From Doris montereyensis (Eukaryota > Mollusca > Gastropoda > Nudibranchia > Dorididae): a stretch of 64,000 nucleotides of DNA. Shown piece by piece: positions 51,351 through 64,000 of this stretch. The notes beneath the pieces were generated by a model. That model had not been told where the DNA came from, searched no databases, and was given only the letters and a program-made list of their open reading frames with translations. The translations under genes and the position numbers were made by a program. Each line of letters begins with the position of its first letter. The stretch's first letter is position 1. The stretch covers positions 81,001-145,000 of the forward strand of contig JAXRKP010000028.1 of the NCBI GenBank assembly GCA_037039925.1, in the 5' to 3' direction.

Positions 51351-51589
51351 TATTATTCGATTATATGTGATGTTTGAACACACACACACACACACACACG
51401 CAAACACTTTTAGGAAAAAAACCCAAAGCAAGAGCAGCAACAACACCAACGGCAACCCACCATCGGCCCATTTCCCCACGCTGATATAAATACTTATTCT
51501 TCGAGACAGATGATTTGAACATCCACACAATTTGTAAGCACACGCCATGCCATTAGGATAGAAATAAAGTACATGTCCACACAGTCCGT

Positions 51590-54500
51590 GCCATAAAAAT
51601 GTACACACAACAAATATTCGCACATTTCCATTCCATAATGATATAAATGTTTGCAGTAAAATACCATAATGATGTAAATACATTGTCATGCACCATTACT
51701 ATATAAATATATGTACAATACAAATGATCACCCATTCTCATACCTTAACGGTATAAATGCAAATATTCACACGCTCTCATACCATAATGATATAAATACA
51801 AATGTTTGACACTCTCATACCATAATGCACTCTCATATCATAATATAAATACAAATGTTCGGACACTCTCATACCATAATGATATATAATAAATACATAA
51901 ATATACGTATAAATTTGCACACTCTCATATCAAATGATATTACGCACATCTCATACCATAATGATATAAATACAAATGTTTGCACACTCTCATACCATAA
52001 TGATATAAATAAATACAAATGAATATAAATACAAATGTTTGCACACTCTCATACCATAATGATATAAATACAAATGTTACACTCTCATACCATAATGATA
52101 TAAATACTAATATTTGTATACTCTGCACACTCTCATACCATAATGATATAAATACAAATGTTCTCATACCATAATGATATGAGTACTTCGCACACTCTCA
52201 TACCATAATGATATAAATACAAATGTTTGCACTCTCATACCATAAATACAAATATTCGCACACATACCATAATGATATAAATACAAATGTTTACACACTC
52301 TCATACCATAATGACATAAATACAAATGTTTGCACACTCTCATACCATAATGAAATGAATACAACTTTTAATGTTTTCACACTGTCATAGCATAATAACA
52401 TAAATACAAATGTTTGCACACTCTCATACCATAATGACATAAATACAAAATGTTTGCACACTCTCATACCATAATGACATAAATACAAATGTTTGCACAC
52501 TCTCATACCATAATGATATAAATACAAATGTTTGCACACTTTCATGCTCTCATAACGAGACGATAAATACAAATATTCACACACTCTCATACCATAAATA
52601 TGAGTACAAATGTTCGTACATTCTCATACCACAATGATATAAGATCTAAATACAAAATGTTCGCACACTTTCATAACCCCAGCAATGACATAAATAATGA
52701 TATGAGTTTTTTTACACTCTCATACCATCTCATACCATAACAATGTAACTGTCTGATATAAATAGTATAAATGTTCGCACACTCTCATACCTTAATGATA
52801 CCATAATGATATAAATACAAATACAAATGTTCGCACACTGTTCATATCATAATAATATAAATACAACACTCTTATACCTTAATGATAAATACAATAAAAT
52901 ATTCTCACACTCTCATACCATACTAGTATAAATACATTATAAATGTTTGCACACTCTCATACCATAATAGTATAAATACAATGCAAATGTTCGTACACTC
53001 TCATACCACAATGATAGATTTCTAAATACAATAACCTTGTTCACACACTTTCATAAAACAGCAATGTCAACAATGATACAAATACAATACTTATTTTCGC
53101 ACACTCTTATACCTTAATGATAAATACTCATACCATAACAATGTAACTACTTAATAAACAAGTATAAATGTTCGCACACTCTTTACAAACCATGATGATA
53201 TAAAAATACAATACAAATGTTTGCATGTTCATATCATACTGATATAATTACAATACAAATATTCGCAACACCCCTCATACCATACTAGTATAAATACAAT
53301 ACAAATATTTCCACACTCTTATACCTTAATAACTAGTATAAATACAATATATACCTTAATGTTTATAACAGTAATAATAACTCTCATACCATATACCTTA
53401 ATGAGTAATAAATATCAATATAAATAAATTGTCCACATTTTAATGATATAAATACAAATGTTCTTTAGACACTCTCATACCTTAATGATATAAATACCAT
53501 GTTTGCCCACTCTCATACCCTAATGATATAAATACACAATAAATGTTCACACACTCTGATACCATAATGGCATAAATAAAATAATGATATAAATACATAC
53601 AATACAAATAATGATATAACACTCTCATACCATAATAAGTATAAATACTGACACTCTCATACCATAATGATGTAAATACAATAATACAACACCTCATACC
53701 ATAATGATATAAAGACATTTCCACACTAGATACAATAACTGTTATCTCTAGATACACATATTCGGACACTCTATACCATAATGATATAAATACAAATATA
53801 TAAATACATTTTCAAATATTACAAATGTTTGCACATTCTCACTTTATAACTTACCATCATATCTTTTATTTATATAAATATAGATGAACCTTCCATTCTC
53901 TTATACCAGGAATGATATTCAAATCCAATCTCATACGATAATAATATTTCAATTGTCGCTTCATACCATAATGATATAAATTCTTCACACCATTATACTT
54001 TCTGTTTTTTCAAATGTTTGACTCATACCATAATACTAAAATGTTTGCACTGTCATACCATAATAACATAAATACAAATGTTTGCATGCTGTCATACCAT
54101 AATGACATAAAATATTCTCGCACATTCTCACTCTCAATAACATAAATACAAAATAATCATACTATAATAATACAAAATGCTTGCACAAATGTTTGCTTAC
54201 TCTCATGCCATAAATACTATTTCATACATAATGATATAAATACAATACCCATAATACAAATGTTTGCACACTCTCATACCATAATGACATAAATAAATGT
54301 TACACACTCTGATATGCCATAATAGTAAGGATATAAACACAATGACTGTTTGAATACTTTCAAAATAAATGTTTCCACCCATACCATAAGGATATGATCA
54401 TGCATTCATACCACAATGATATAATTTCTAATACAATAACTGTTCACACACTTTCATACCACAGCAATGTCAACACGGTAACGGTACCTTATTTTTTTTG

Positions 54501-55030
54501 TTGGTAGTACTCATACCATAACAATGTAACTACAATAAATAGTATAAATGTTCGCACACTCGCACAAACCATTTACTTCGATCTTGTGTTCATATCATAA
54601 TAATATAATTACAATGCCTACCATACTACCTAATACAATACAAATATTTCCACACTCTCATACCATAATTTAAATACAATATAAATTTCCTCATACCATA
54701 ATAGTGGATCCCATACCAAAATAATATACATATATCAAATATGCCTCCTCTCTACCATAATAGTATAAATCTACAAATATTTCCACACTCTCATACTATA
54801 AGAGTATAAATACAATACAAATATTCTCTCATTCTCTCTCTAATCTCAATCAAATCTCTCTCTCTCTCTCTCGCACACTCTCATACCATAATCTATAAAT
54901 CTGTAAATGTCTCTTACTCTCTGTCTGTCTGTATAAATGTCAAATGTCTGTCTCTCATGCCATAATAGTATAAATACAATTCAAATATTCCCCCACTATC
55001 ATGCCTAACAGTATAAATACAATACATCTC
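51590..55030. repeat. 39-bp A/T-rich minisatellite, about 3.4 kb
   Basis: Unit of 39 bp with CTCATACCATAATGATATAA and ATACAAATGTTTGCACA. Copies are regular at about 51.9-52.6 kb and increasingly scrambled and spaced toward 55 kb, with CT patches in the last 300 bp. The - strand reads a 13-residue period (MRVCKHLYLYHYG) in short stretches. Confidence 0.92.
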
Positions 55031-55158
55031 TCTCTCTCCCATTAGTTTTCTGTTGGTGTGTTTATTATAACTTTACTCTCTTGAAGACGAATCATCATCT
55101 TGCCTTTTACCTATGATTTGCACTGAGGATCTCTCAATTGAATCCATATATCAGTATA

Positions 55159-55705
<547 letters not shown>

Positions 55706-55759
55706 GGCTCAACTCATATGTCTATAAATACTCCTATTCGGCCAATAGTAGTTGTATGT

Positions 55760-55900
55760 ATATTCAAGTACTGGGCGGTGGACAGGTAAGCACCTGTACA
55801 GGAGTAGATGATCCCGCCTCCATGAGTCTCCTGCTGCCTTGCAGGTCGGTCTTTGCTGACCAAAGGCTAACTACATTAGTTCAACACCCACGAATAGCCC
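55760..55900 (+). mobile_element. LINE leader fragment
   Basis: GGGCGGTGGACAGGTAAGCACC, GTACAGGAGTAGATGATCC, CTGCTGCCTTGCAGGTC and TGACCAAAGGCTAA are the reverse complement of 62830-62945, the leader of the - strand LINE. No endonuclease frame follows. Confidence 0.65.
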
Positions 55901-56029
55901 AGGTGTCTTTTTCCCAACATTATAGAGTGCTTTTCCTCACTCGACTTTGGTGTGAATGATTATCAAGCTATAAGAAGATGAAAAAATAATTGTCAAAGTG
56001 TTAGTACGGAGCGCTTAAAAGACTGCCAT

Positions 56030-56160
56030 ACTGTGTGTTCCCCATAAGTTGAGAAGAATTGAATGAAATGGCCTGCTGGGGGATAAGATAAATGGTGTAC
56101 AGTTGGTGAATCTGCATTTGGTGGATATATGGACTATAAATGCACATTTCATCTTTATCT
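56030..56160. repeat. Interspersed repeat B, two copies in the window
   Basis: GGCCTGCTGGGGGATAA, TTGGTGAATCTGCAT and GGACTATAAAT..CATC resemble 46270-46360. Class unknown. Confidence 0.45.
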
Positions 56161-56164
56161 CTGA

Positions 56165-58090
56165 TTTGAATCATTGTAAAGAAGAGAAAAGTTAACGGAT
56201 TAAAAAAACAAAATCAAAGTCTTCTTATCTCCACTCAAAGACCTAACAAAAATAGGAGCAAATAAAATAACTCCTGCAAAGACAAACAAACGAACAAACA
56301 AATACACAAATAAACCTTGCCGGGTCAAACATCACAATGATTCGTACCTACAGGAACCCTTCAATCTTTTGACAAAGACGTTTACCTGTAAGTGTTCACC
56401 GCTCGACGGTAGAGATCTCGCTGCAAGCCACATTTAGTCACCAGTGACTTTGTTGGCTTCACTCTGGTTCTTCTTAATTCCCGGAGCAAACAGTGGGGTC
56501 CATACCTGAGGTCCTGATACTAGCACGTCTAGATCTACCCTTCCAGATGCTGACTTTTCCCAAACTTGACAAGCCACCGTGAATGGAATTAGTGGTTTCT
56601 GGCTTGAAGAAAAGGACCACAAAAAAAAAAGAGGTGCCGGGGTGATTAGAGGGATTAAAGGAAAGCAAACTAAATGAGTTAAATGTTTGCCGTTGTGCTC
56701 GAGAAAAGTCTTAATGGCTGTTGGGTAATACATGGAATGGAAAATGAAAGTCACAACCATTTAGGAAAGAGCAGGTGTATGCTACTTAGGCACTGTATCT
56801 AATGTTAAATCGATTTAGGCTAAAAATTGCTGTAACAGTTACAAATACACAACACCATAGATGCTGGACACAGTGCCATTCGATTTACAGTCCGACAACA
56901 GTGGGAATTGGTGTCTATGACACCAAGAAAGCCGTAACTGGATTGCCGCACCTTTAGTACGATGACGTATTTTTTGGCGATATCACATCTTTCAATCAAT
57001 GATTACATTGTTTCACTGACAACGTACATTTAGTCTTTAACACATTATCATCAATCAAAAATACTTCTTCAACATCATTCGGATTTGTACATATATATAC
57101 ATAGTATCTGATTACAGACATACAATACTATATATATATATATGACACAGTGCCATCTGATTACGGACACACAACACTATATATATATGACACAGTGCCG
57201 TCTGATATATATATATACAACAGTACGGTAAGATTGCATTCAGTTGAGGTCTACATAATACAGGCGTTACCCACGAAAGAAATTAGTCTAGATCTGGCTC
57301 TAGGTTCGCTTTGATTGATAATACACTAAGGCAGTAGAGCAAACAGTGATCGTGACATAGTGGTAAAAAAATATTTTTTAAGTCAAACGCCAGTTTAGAA
57401 TTCAATGTTTTCTATGATACAATGATGGCACCAAGAGAAATCAGTTGGTGGTTTTAATTTTTTAAAACTTAAGAGCACAGAATTAATCAATTAATGGCTG
57501 TTGGGAAAGCATTTTATTTCTCTAAAAGAAAAAGGCACATCTAAAGGCCATTTGTAAACTTAACAGAAAATTTTAACCCAATCAATTGATAAATAAATAA
57601 GATGGTTTGGATTACATCTCCGCTTGTTTGTATTTATATTAATACTACGTAGATATACAAGCATGTTAAACCTCAGGTGATATCAAATACATATACCATT
57701 ATTAGATCGAAGTCAGTATTATTTAAATGAAGACAATCTTGGAACTATTTAGAACCTACATGCAAAGTACATTTACTCTTAGTGGCCTGGAACCAGAGCC
57801 ATTGAGGCAAAAGACCAACCAACTGAAAATTAGTTAATGTATATTTAAACTATACATTGATTGAACATGAGATAAATAAATGGATAAATAGATATAAATA
57901 CATAGATAGGTAGAAAGATAGATATACATCAGATAGATATAAGCAAGGGGCAGGCCAGAAAAGAGGTAGGCTAAAATACAAAACTAAAGGTCAACTGTCT
58001 GATTTACATTATGTTTCATTATGAATATAGTATTATAATATGGCAGTTATCCATCGTGAACGATCAATCCAATTATTGATTCCCCTCCTC
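56165..58090. other. Intergenic, nothing firm
   Basis: A 108-codon - strand frame at 56434-56760 has no family features. At 57105-57215 a short repeat of GACACAGTGCC.TCTGAT with ATATAT occurs two to three times. Otherwise unremarkable. Confidence 0.35.
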
Positions 58091-58091
58091 C

Positions 58092-58620
<529 letters not shown>

Positions 58621-59085
58621 TTCTGCGCGGCGCTCTACTCTCCTCTTATCTCCTCGCGCTTCTCGCGCACTGCCTTCTCCCTCCATTCTCGTCGCTCTCA
58701 CCCGTGCACGCAAGCACTCTCGCACTCACGCACTCACTCCTCACGCACCAACACACCGTCCACTCACCCACATTCCCTGCTACAGACTCACACAGCTCTA
58801 CAGAGGACGCGACTCCCGCACACAAGCAGCTCTCGCACTCTCACACTCACCACCCACGCATGCCACACAATACGCACGCAATCCCTCTCGCACTCACTCA
58901 CTTACTCACGCTACATCTCTCGCAGCTGCGCAGCACGTCACTCACTCCTCCTCAGACGCGCACAAACTGCGGCACGCTAGAAGTGATAGATAGATAGATA
59001 CTCTAAATCACCCCACTCACGCACTCAGACCTACGCCCCGCCCGTGCCCGAACTCCACCCACGCACGCACTCCACTCAACGCCCA
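58621..59085. repeat. Irregular CACTCACGCAC-rich region
   Basis: C-rich, loosely repetitive CGCACTCACTC/CACACA sequence, much higher in GC than the surroundings. No exact period. Confidence 0.5.
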
Positions 59086-59432
59086 TACAGACATCTACCC
59101 ATCCATCTACCCATCCATACATCCATCATCTAACCATCTATTCACCCAACCATCCATCCATCCATCCACCCATCTACCCATCCATTTACCCATCCATCCA
59201 TCCATCTACTCCATCTACCCATCCATCCATCTATCTACCCATCTACCCATCCATCCATCCATCTACCCATCTACCCATCCATCCATCCATCTACCCATCT
59301 ACCCATCCATCTACCCATCCATCCATCCATCCATCTGCCCATCTATCTACCCATCTATCCATCCATCCATCTACCCATCCATCCACCAATCCATCTACCC
59401 AACCATCTACCCATCCATCCATACGAGTCCAA
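59086..59432. repeat. (CCAT/CTACCCAT)n tetranucleotide array
   Basis: CATCCATCTACCCATCTACC patterns with a 4-bp base period and 12/16-bp higher order. The Trp-Val-Asp-Gly frame on the - strand is an artefact. Confidence 0.95.
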
Positions 59433-59439
59433 GAACAAC

Positions 59440-60560
59440 ACCAAAGACAACAAGAGGCATTTAAACGTACAGTTGATTCATCGACAACCAATAATTTAAC
59501 CGACAGACTGCTAGTTTTGATTAATCTATATAATTTCATTTTGTCCGAAAGATTCAGACTGTTTCTTCGTTCAACAAGTGATACAAAAACCTAAAAACGC
59601 CAACTCTCGTTGAAGTGACAGTTTAACTGGAGTTTCCTAATTGGTCGTTATCACCATCAGTTTAATCATAAACCTATTTGTATTCTTCTCCTCGGTCAAC
59701 TGACATTTTAATTATAATTATTGAAAAATATAATAATCGGTCAACTGACAGTTTAAAAAACAGACAAAAATCTGGGGTTGATTGTTGATTTGGCGTTTGA
59801 TTTGTCAGATGCAGATATGGGTCATCAGTTCTCAGTTTAACCAATTCAGACTCTAGAAAAGATTAATCGTTGAACTGACCAGTTTAACCGTCAAAATGGG
59901 AATGATTCACCGTTGAACTGAAATATTCTCCTTTAGACGCTAGAGGAAGGTCATCGTTGAATTGATCACATTTGTCGACGATTTTTCTTCCGTTCAGACG
60001 AACAGTTTTTATAAACTTTCCTTTCTTTATCAGCTCCCCATTGTACTTCCGGTGTGTAGTTTTAGTTTGCGCGAAATGATCAAACGTCAACAAAACCAAA
60101 CAAAACAAACTGTTCCTTCCACAAAAGATAAACTTTGCGTTAATGCACTAAATTTAATATCTTTTCTCACTTTCTCTGACGTTTGGGTCGTTGATCACGA
60201 AAATCATATTATTTTTTCTGATTTGACCAAAATTTAAGTTATTAGACTGCATTTTAACTCCACCTGCGGCAACATCAAAGAAGTCATCTCAGTTGATTCA
60301 TTGCTCATCCTTCAGTTCGCCGGCGGAAAAATATTTGGCGGCGCTTAGGTTGTGTTTCTGATTTTATATCTTTAATTTTCTCCCTACCACTTTTCAGATT
60401 TATCGAGAAGTTGATAGGATTACTAGCATCCTTTCGAGATCTTTGCATTTGCCGATGAATAAGAGAGCAATACCTTCATCTTTGTTGATAATGCAACTGA
60501 TGAATAGGCTTGAATTTCAAAAAACAAGAGACAGCCATTCAAAGAAGGGGGAGGGGGGGA
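59440..60560. other. Unassigned region
   Basis: Contains five or six loosely repeated TTGAACTGACAGTTTAAC-like strings (59620, 59738, 59868, 59910 and 59956 areas). A 74-codon - strand frame at 59884-60108 looks mildly protein-like (KKGKFIKTVRLNGRKIVDK) but matches no family I know. Confidence 0.3.
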
Positions 60561-60561
60561 G

Positions 60562-60800
60562 ACTGGATAGTCCAGAGGGAAAGTGTCGGCTTCATGTCTG
60601 ATGTGGGTTCGACTGAATCATTTAAATGTGAGTTTTTCGAGTTAAATCTAGCGTACCCCCCTCCCCCACCCTATAACTGGTCCAGTTAGGTGGATCATTT
60701 CCAGCTCCCGTCGGAGACGGAGCATTGTTTTGGAGTTTTTTTGCATTCAGATCACAATACTTTTTAAAACGTTAAAGATTCATGACGTTGATATTTTAAG
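60562..60800 (+). mobile_element. SINE family 1, diverged copy
   Basis: AGACTGGATAGTCCAGAGGG, GTGGGTTCGACTGAAT (B-box-like), CGGAGACGGAGC and CGTTAAAGATTCAT align with the other two family 1 copies. Confidence 0.65.
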
Positions 60801-60919
60801 GAGGTCCCTTTCAAAATTTTCCAAAAAACTAAATCATCAGCAAATGAAAGCATTGAATATTTACTGGTTTGAGCAAATTAAATATATCAAACCACTTCAA
60901 ATCAAATAAAATAAAATTT

Positions 60920-61170
60920 TCAAATCCATAAAATCAAATCAAATCAAATCAAATCAAATCAAATCAAATCAAATCAAATCAAATCAAATACATTTCCATA
61001 GTTGATCACATTCGGAATTGAATTAAATTTAAGGCTTAATTAAATTTTGGACTCGAATCTTGTTCGATTTTATCGAATTAAATCAAATGTCCCTCAAATC
61101 AAATCAAATCTTTTTTAAATCAAATCAAATCAAATCAAATCAATGTTTCAGATTAAATTTTTCAAATCAA
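60920..61170. repeat. (AAATC)n pentanucleotide tracts
   Basis: Pure runs at 60935-60988 and 61118-61141, with degenerate AAATCAAAT between and after. Confidence 0.92.
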
Positions 61171-61289
61171 ATCAAATTAAATCATGTGATCTTGTCAAAT
61201 CAAACAAATCTGATGTACTCTTCAATCTGAGAGATTGTGTAATTGATGAAAATACTTTCTCCAAGTTTCCATGATTTACCTTGTCACCC

Positions 61290-62950
61290 TTCATTGTTTC
61301 TCCGGGTGTTCTTAATTATCGTATTAGGCATGGGTTTTTTTCAAAGAATCATGCTCTTCATTGCACACCACTGAACAGCGTTTGATTTCCTTGATAGTTT
61401 CTTGGAAATCTTGTCCAAACTTCCACTGTTCCTGTTTTGCATTTCCTAACTTCCTCTGGCGATAGTTCATGGCCAACGCACGTTCAATAAAACTATCCTG
61501 TCCTCTGGTCTCTTTGTTTGCAAGTGTTTCTTCCAGGCATCGTTGTTTGCTTTGATAAAAGTCCTGACATACCTTTGTGGCACTAGTGTTCTAGAAACAT
61601 CTCCTTTAATTTGTTTCCTACGAGGCAGGATTTTCGTAAAATGAGGAGTGTTTCTGTATATATCTGTCACATTACTTTATTGAGAAACGTTATCCTTCAA
61701 ATCCATCTGCCTTTCACTGATAGAGAGTGGTCCTGGATTGGTATATCTGTTTTAATATTGGTTTATTTAGTGATCTATTTTGAGTTCAGTAGCTTAAGTC
61801 TCATTTTTAAAGTCTTCAGTCCTTAATCTCAGTTTTGGCTATCACTAGGTGAATCACTAAATAGAGTCCTGATTTTTCTTGCATCCATTGTATTGTAAAA
61901 AAAAAGAGAGCTGCTGACTATTATGTAGTCTATGATTGACTTTTCACATCTGTCTTCAATTTACCTAGTATATTTGTGGATATTTTTGCTGGGAAAAATG
62001 TGACAGGATTTACCCGAACTTGAGAAAAACTCGAGCCTTCTGGGTAGACAATGTTGACTTTCTATAGACTATTTCCTCCTGAAGTTTGTACATTGGTAAC
62101 AAGAAATTAATTTCGAAAAAATTAAGAAAAAAAAAGGAATGAGATGACGAAGTTGAATATAAATCAATAAAGAAAATACTTTTTCATTCATAGACTTATA
62201 TTCATTCATTCCAATAGGACTATTAATAATTTAATTTCTCCCTTTTTGGTTTAAATTTACCTCTAAAACGGTGTGGGTTTTACAAAGCAACTTCTAGGAA
62301 CTTTGATGCCTTGAACTAAATCAGGAGGGTTCCATCCTGCTCTAGCTCTATCTTTGAATCTACTCCTGAGAAGATTGAAGTATGATTTTGTCCTACATTT
62401 TATAGAAATTGTCCCTTTGTTTCGAAGCCAAAATGTCTACTTTGGAATTTGTCCATTTCTTCAGCTAATTCTAACTCCTTTCCATTAATTGCCCTAACAT
62501 TCCATGTTCCAAAAATCACAGTCCGTGTTCTTTTCCAGAGTCGTCTCCGAAAGTTCAAGCCGGGTATATCATTGTATATATTACTTTGAACCAAGTTGTT
62601 TTGATACGTAGGGGATAAGCCCACTGTACCCTAGGTAGATGGTGGGGTTGCCACCTTGAGGCCACACCTACCGGGCCTTGGTATTTTCTGTCAGGGTTAA
62701 CTGCCGTAGCCTTTAGTCATTCAAGACCAGTCTGCAAGGCAGCAGGTTGTTATTTTTTTTGTCAGGGTTAACTCCTTTAGCCTTTGATCAGCTAAGACCA
62801 CCTGCAAGGCAGCAGGTTGTTTTATTTCAGGGTCAACTCCCTTAGCCTTTGGTCAGCCAAGACCTGCCTGCAAGGCAGCAGGAGACTTGTGGAGGATCAT
62901 CTACTCCTCGTACAGGTGCTTACTTGTCCACTGCCCGGATGTAGTTTTTA
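61290..62950 (-). pseudogene. Degraded LINE, leader plus AP-endonuclease domain
   Basis: The - strand reads, from 62620 down: TVIFGTWNVRAINGKELELAEEMDKF (shown in part; the GTWNVR start is diagnostic of LINE APE endonucleases), GFETKG, then out-of-frame pieces, KSIIDYIIVS near 61920 (end of the endonuclease) and NNDAWKKHLQTKRPEDR near 61530 (linker toward RT). Multiple stops. The leader (62650-62950) is built of three repeats of about 70 bp. It could be the same family as the 41.5-kb LINE, but the two fragments do not overlap. Confidence 0.75.
62690..62895 (-). repeat. Triplicated LINE leader unit of about 70 bp
   Basis: Three tandem copies of CAGGGT(T/C)AACTCC..TAGCCTTTGRTCA followed by AAGACC..CTGCAAGGCAGCAGG. 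They lie immediately upstream of the endonuclease frame, the position of promoter-like monomer repeats in some LINEs. Confidence 0.75.
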
Positions 62951-62959
62951 TAAGAAGCG

Positions 62960-64000
62960 TAATTTTCGCAATTTTGTGAAAATCAGTATTACAATGTCTC
63001 CTACATTTTTATTGATAACATTATGTCGATCACTTTTTCTTTATTAAACTGAAAACGAAGCCTGACATTCATTGTAGGGGCAGATTCTGTGAAATTACCC
63101 GTGGATGTCTCTCACAATGGTAAAAAAAAAAAAAGTAAGAAAAAAGGAATTTAACCAAAATCTAAATCTCTCAAATTTCCTACTGGATTTGGTCATAATT
63201 CTAATTCGCATCAGACACAACATTTAAAAGGACTATTCTGAAGAAAGCTAGGGACACATTTTTATGACTTTTATAAGAAAATCAGGGATTTCTCAGATTA
63301 CCAAAATTAGATATATATCTAATATTTAGTATTATGAAATTGTTATTATTTTACATGCTATATCATAAGTACGGCAAGTTTACATTTGGTTGGTCAATGT
63401 TTGAAGAAAAAAAAAGGTTAAACATTTCCATTTTGTGATTGGGTGTCAAAGGATTAACTAAAAGCTGTGATAGGCCCTATCACACAAATAGGTTTGCTAT
63501 AAATTAGACATACCTGCATCATGAACATAAAGGTTTATCATTTATTAGCGCAGTCTTCCAAACAGACGTTCAGTCACTAAACCTGCAACCAAAGGAAACC
63601 TATTCCAAATCCACTACAACTCGAATGCCAACAGGGGGCAGGCGTGCTTCCACCACGTCCATTCCAGCTCCACACTCTACACTCCCACGCCTGACTTGAA
63701 TTGCTAAACGTTCCTAGCGTTTTCAACGATGACAGAACAGGGAAGATAATAATAGGCCTCGCTTGTGTGAATTTGAAAGAATCACCAATCGCCAATTCTA
63801 CAGTTAGTTTGTTATGACCGATGATCCGTTACATGTTTTTTGGCCAGCAAACGAAGGACACGAAGCCACACAATCTGTGTAGCACGTAAAATAGAGCTCT
63901 AGTGGGTAACCAGGTTAGAAGAATTCACGCCACAAAGAAAAGACATGAAAAAAAAAAAATTGTATCGATTCCGATATAAAGCATTTACATTACGTTTTAT
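62960..64000. other. Window end, nothing recognised
   Basis: A/T-rich unique sequence. A 72-codon - strand frame (63577-63795) has no family features. Confidence 0.35.

Noticed and set aside
56434..56760. 108-codon - strand frame
   Set aside because: Hydrophobic start resembles a membrane segment, but nothing supports a gene: no homology by eye, no neighbouring exons.
59884..60108. 74-codon - strand frame with a protein-like middle
   Set aside because: Lies among loosely repeated TTGAACTGACAGTTTAAC strings and matches no family I know. Left as unassigned sequence.

Overview
This is intron-rich eukaryotic DNA. It is most likely from an invertebrate animal and probably a mollusc (gastropod-like), judging from the animal-type exon sequences, tRNA-derived SINEs, LINE remnants, TIR elements and heavy minisatellite load. 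The taxon is an inference, because nothing in the window fixes the species. All protein-coding signal is spliced. Most long open frames are by-products of tandem repeats whose period is a multiple of three.

Layout. (1) 1-7.7 kb: the last five coding exons of an ABCF2-type ABC ATPase on the + strand, with splice sites and phases intact. A piggyBac-like TTAA-flanked element (207-1100) and copies of an interspersed repeat lie in its introns. (2) 7.7-13.9 kb: non-coding sequence with pieces of a foldback element family and (AAT)n and (CT)n tracts. (3) 13.98-19.86 kb: a 5.9-kb minisatellite block passing from 21-bp to 33-bp to 42-bp units that look derived from one another. (4) 21.5-37.2 kb: the HSP90 co-chaperone p23 (PTGES3 family) on the - strand in seven coding exons, hosting several MITEs, SINEs and hairpins in its introns. 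Four places in its exons break the reading frame by one base. (5) 37.4-38.7 kb: a LINE reverse-transcriptase relic and a degenerate (GAT/GGT) tract. (6) 38.7-45.9 kb: a 66-bp minisatellite carrying a palindrome in each unit, invaded by a SINE, a foldback element and a LINE, and switching orientation near 44.94 kb. (7) 47.0-48.0 kb: a 27-bp minisatellite. (8) 48.73-50.54 kb: an unrecognised acidic, Ser-rich coding region on the - strand with repeated frame changes. (9) 50.7-55.7 kb: (CT)n, (CA)n and (AT)n tracts and a 39-bp A/T-rich minisatellite. (10) 55.7-64 kb: microsatellites, (AAATC)n, another SINE and a degraded LINE (endonuclease part, - strand) with a tandemly repeated leader.

ABCF2 and p23 are ordinary housekeeping genes: a cytosolic ABC-F ATPase and an HSP90 co-chaperone. 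They show no functional link beyond proximity. About one third of the window is tandem repeat. The most interesting content is the nested history of the 66-bp array, the 21/33/42-bp repeat lineage and the several families of inverted-repeat elements. No operon, CRISPR array, rRNA gene or stand-alone tRNA gene was found.
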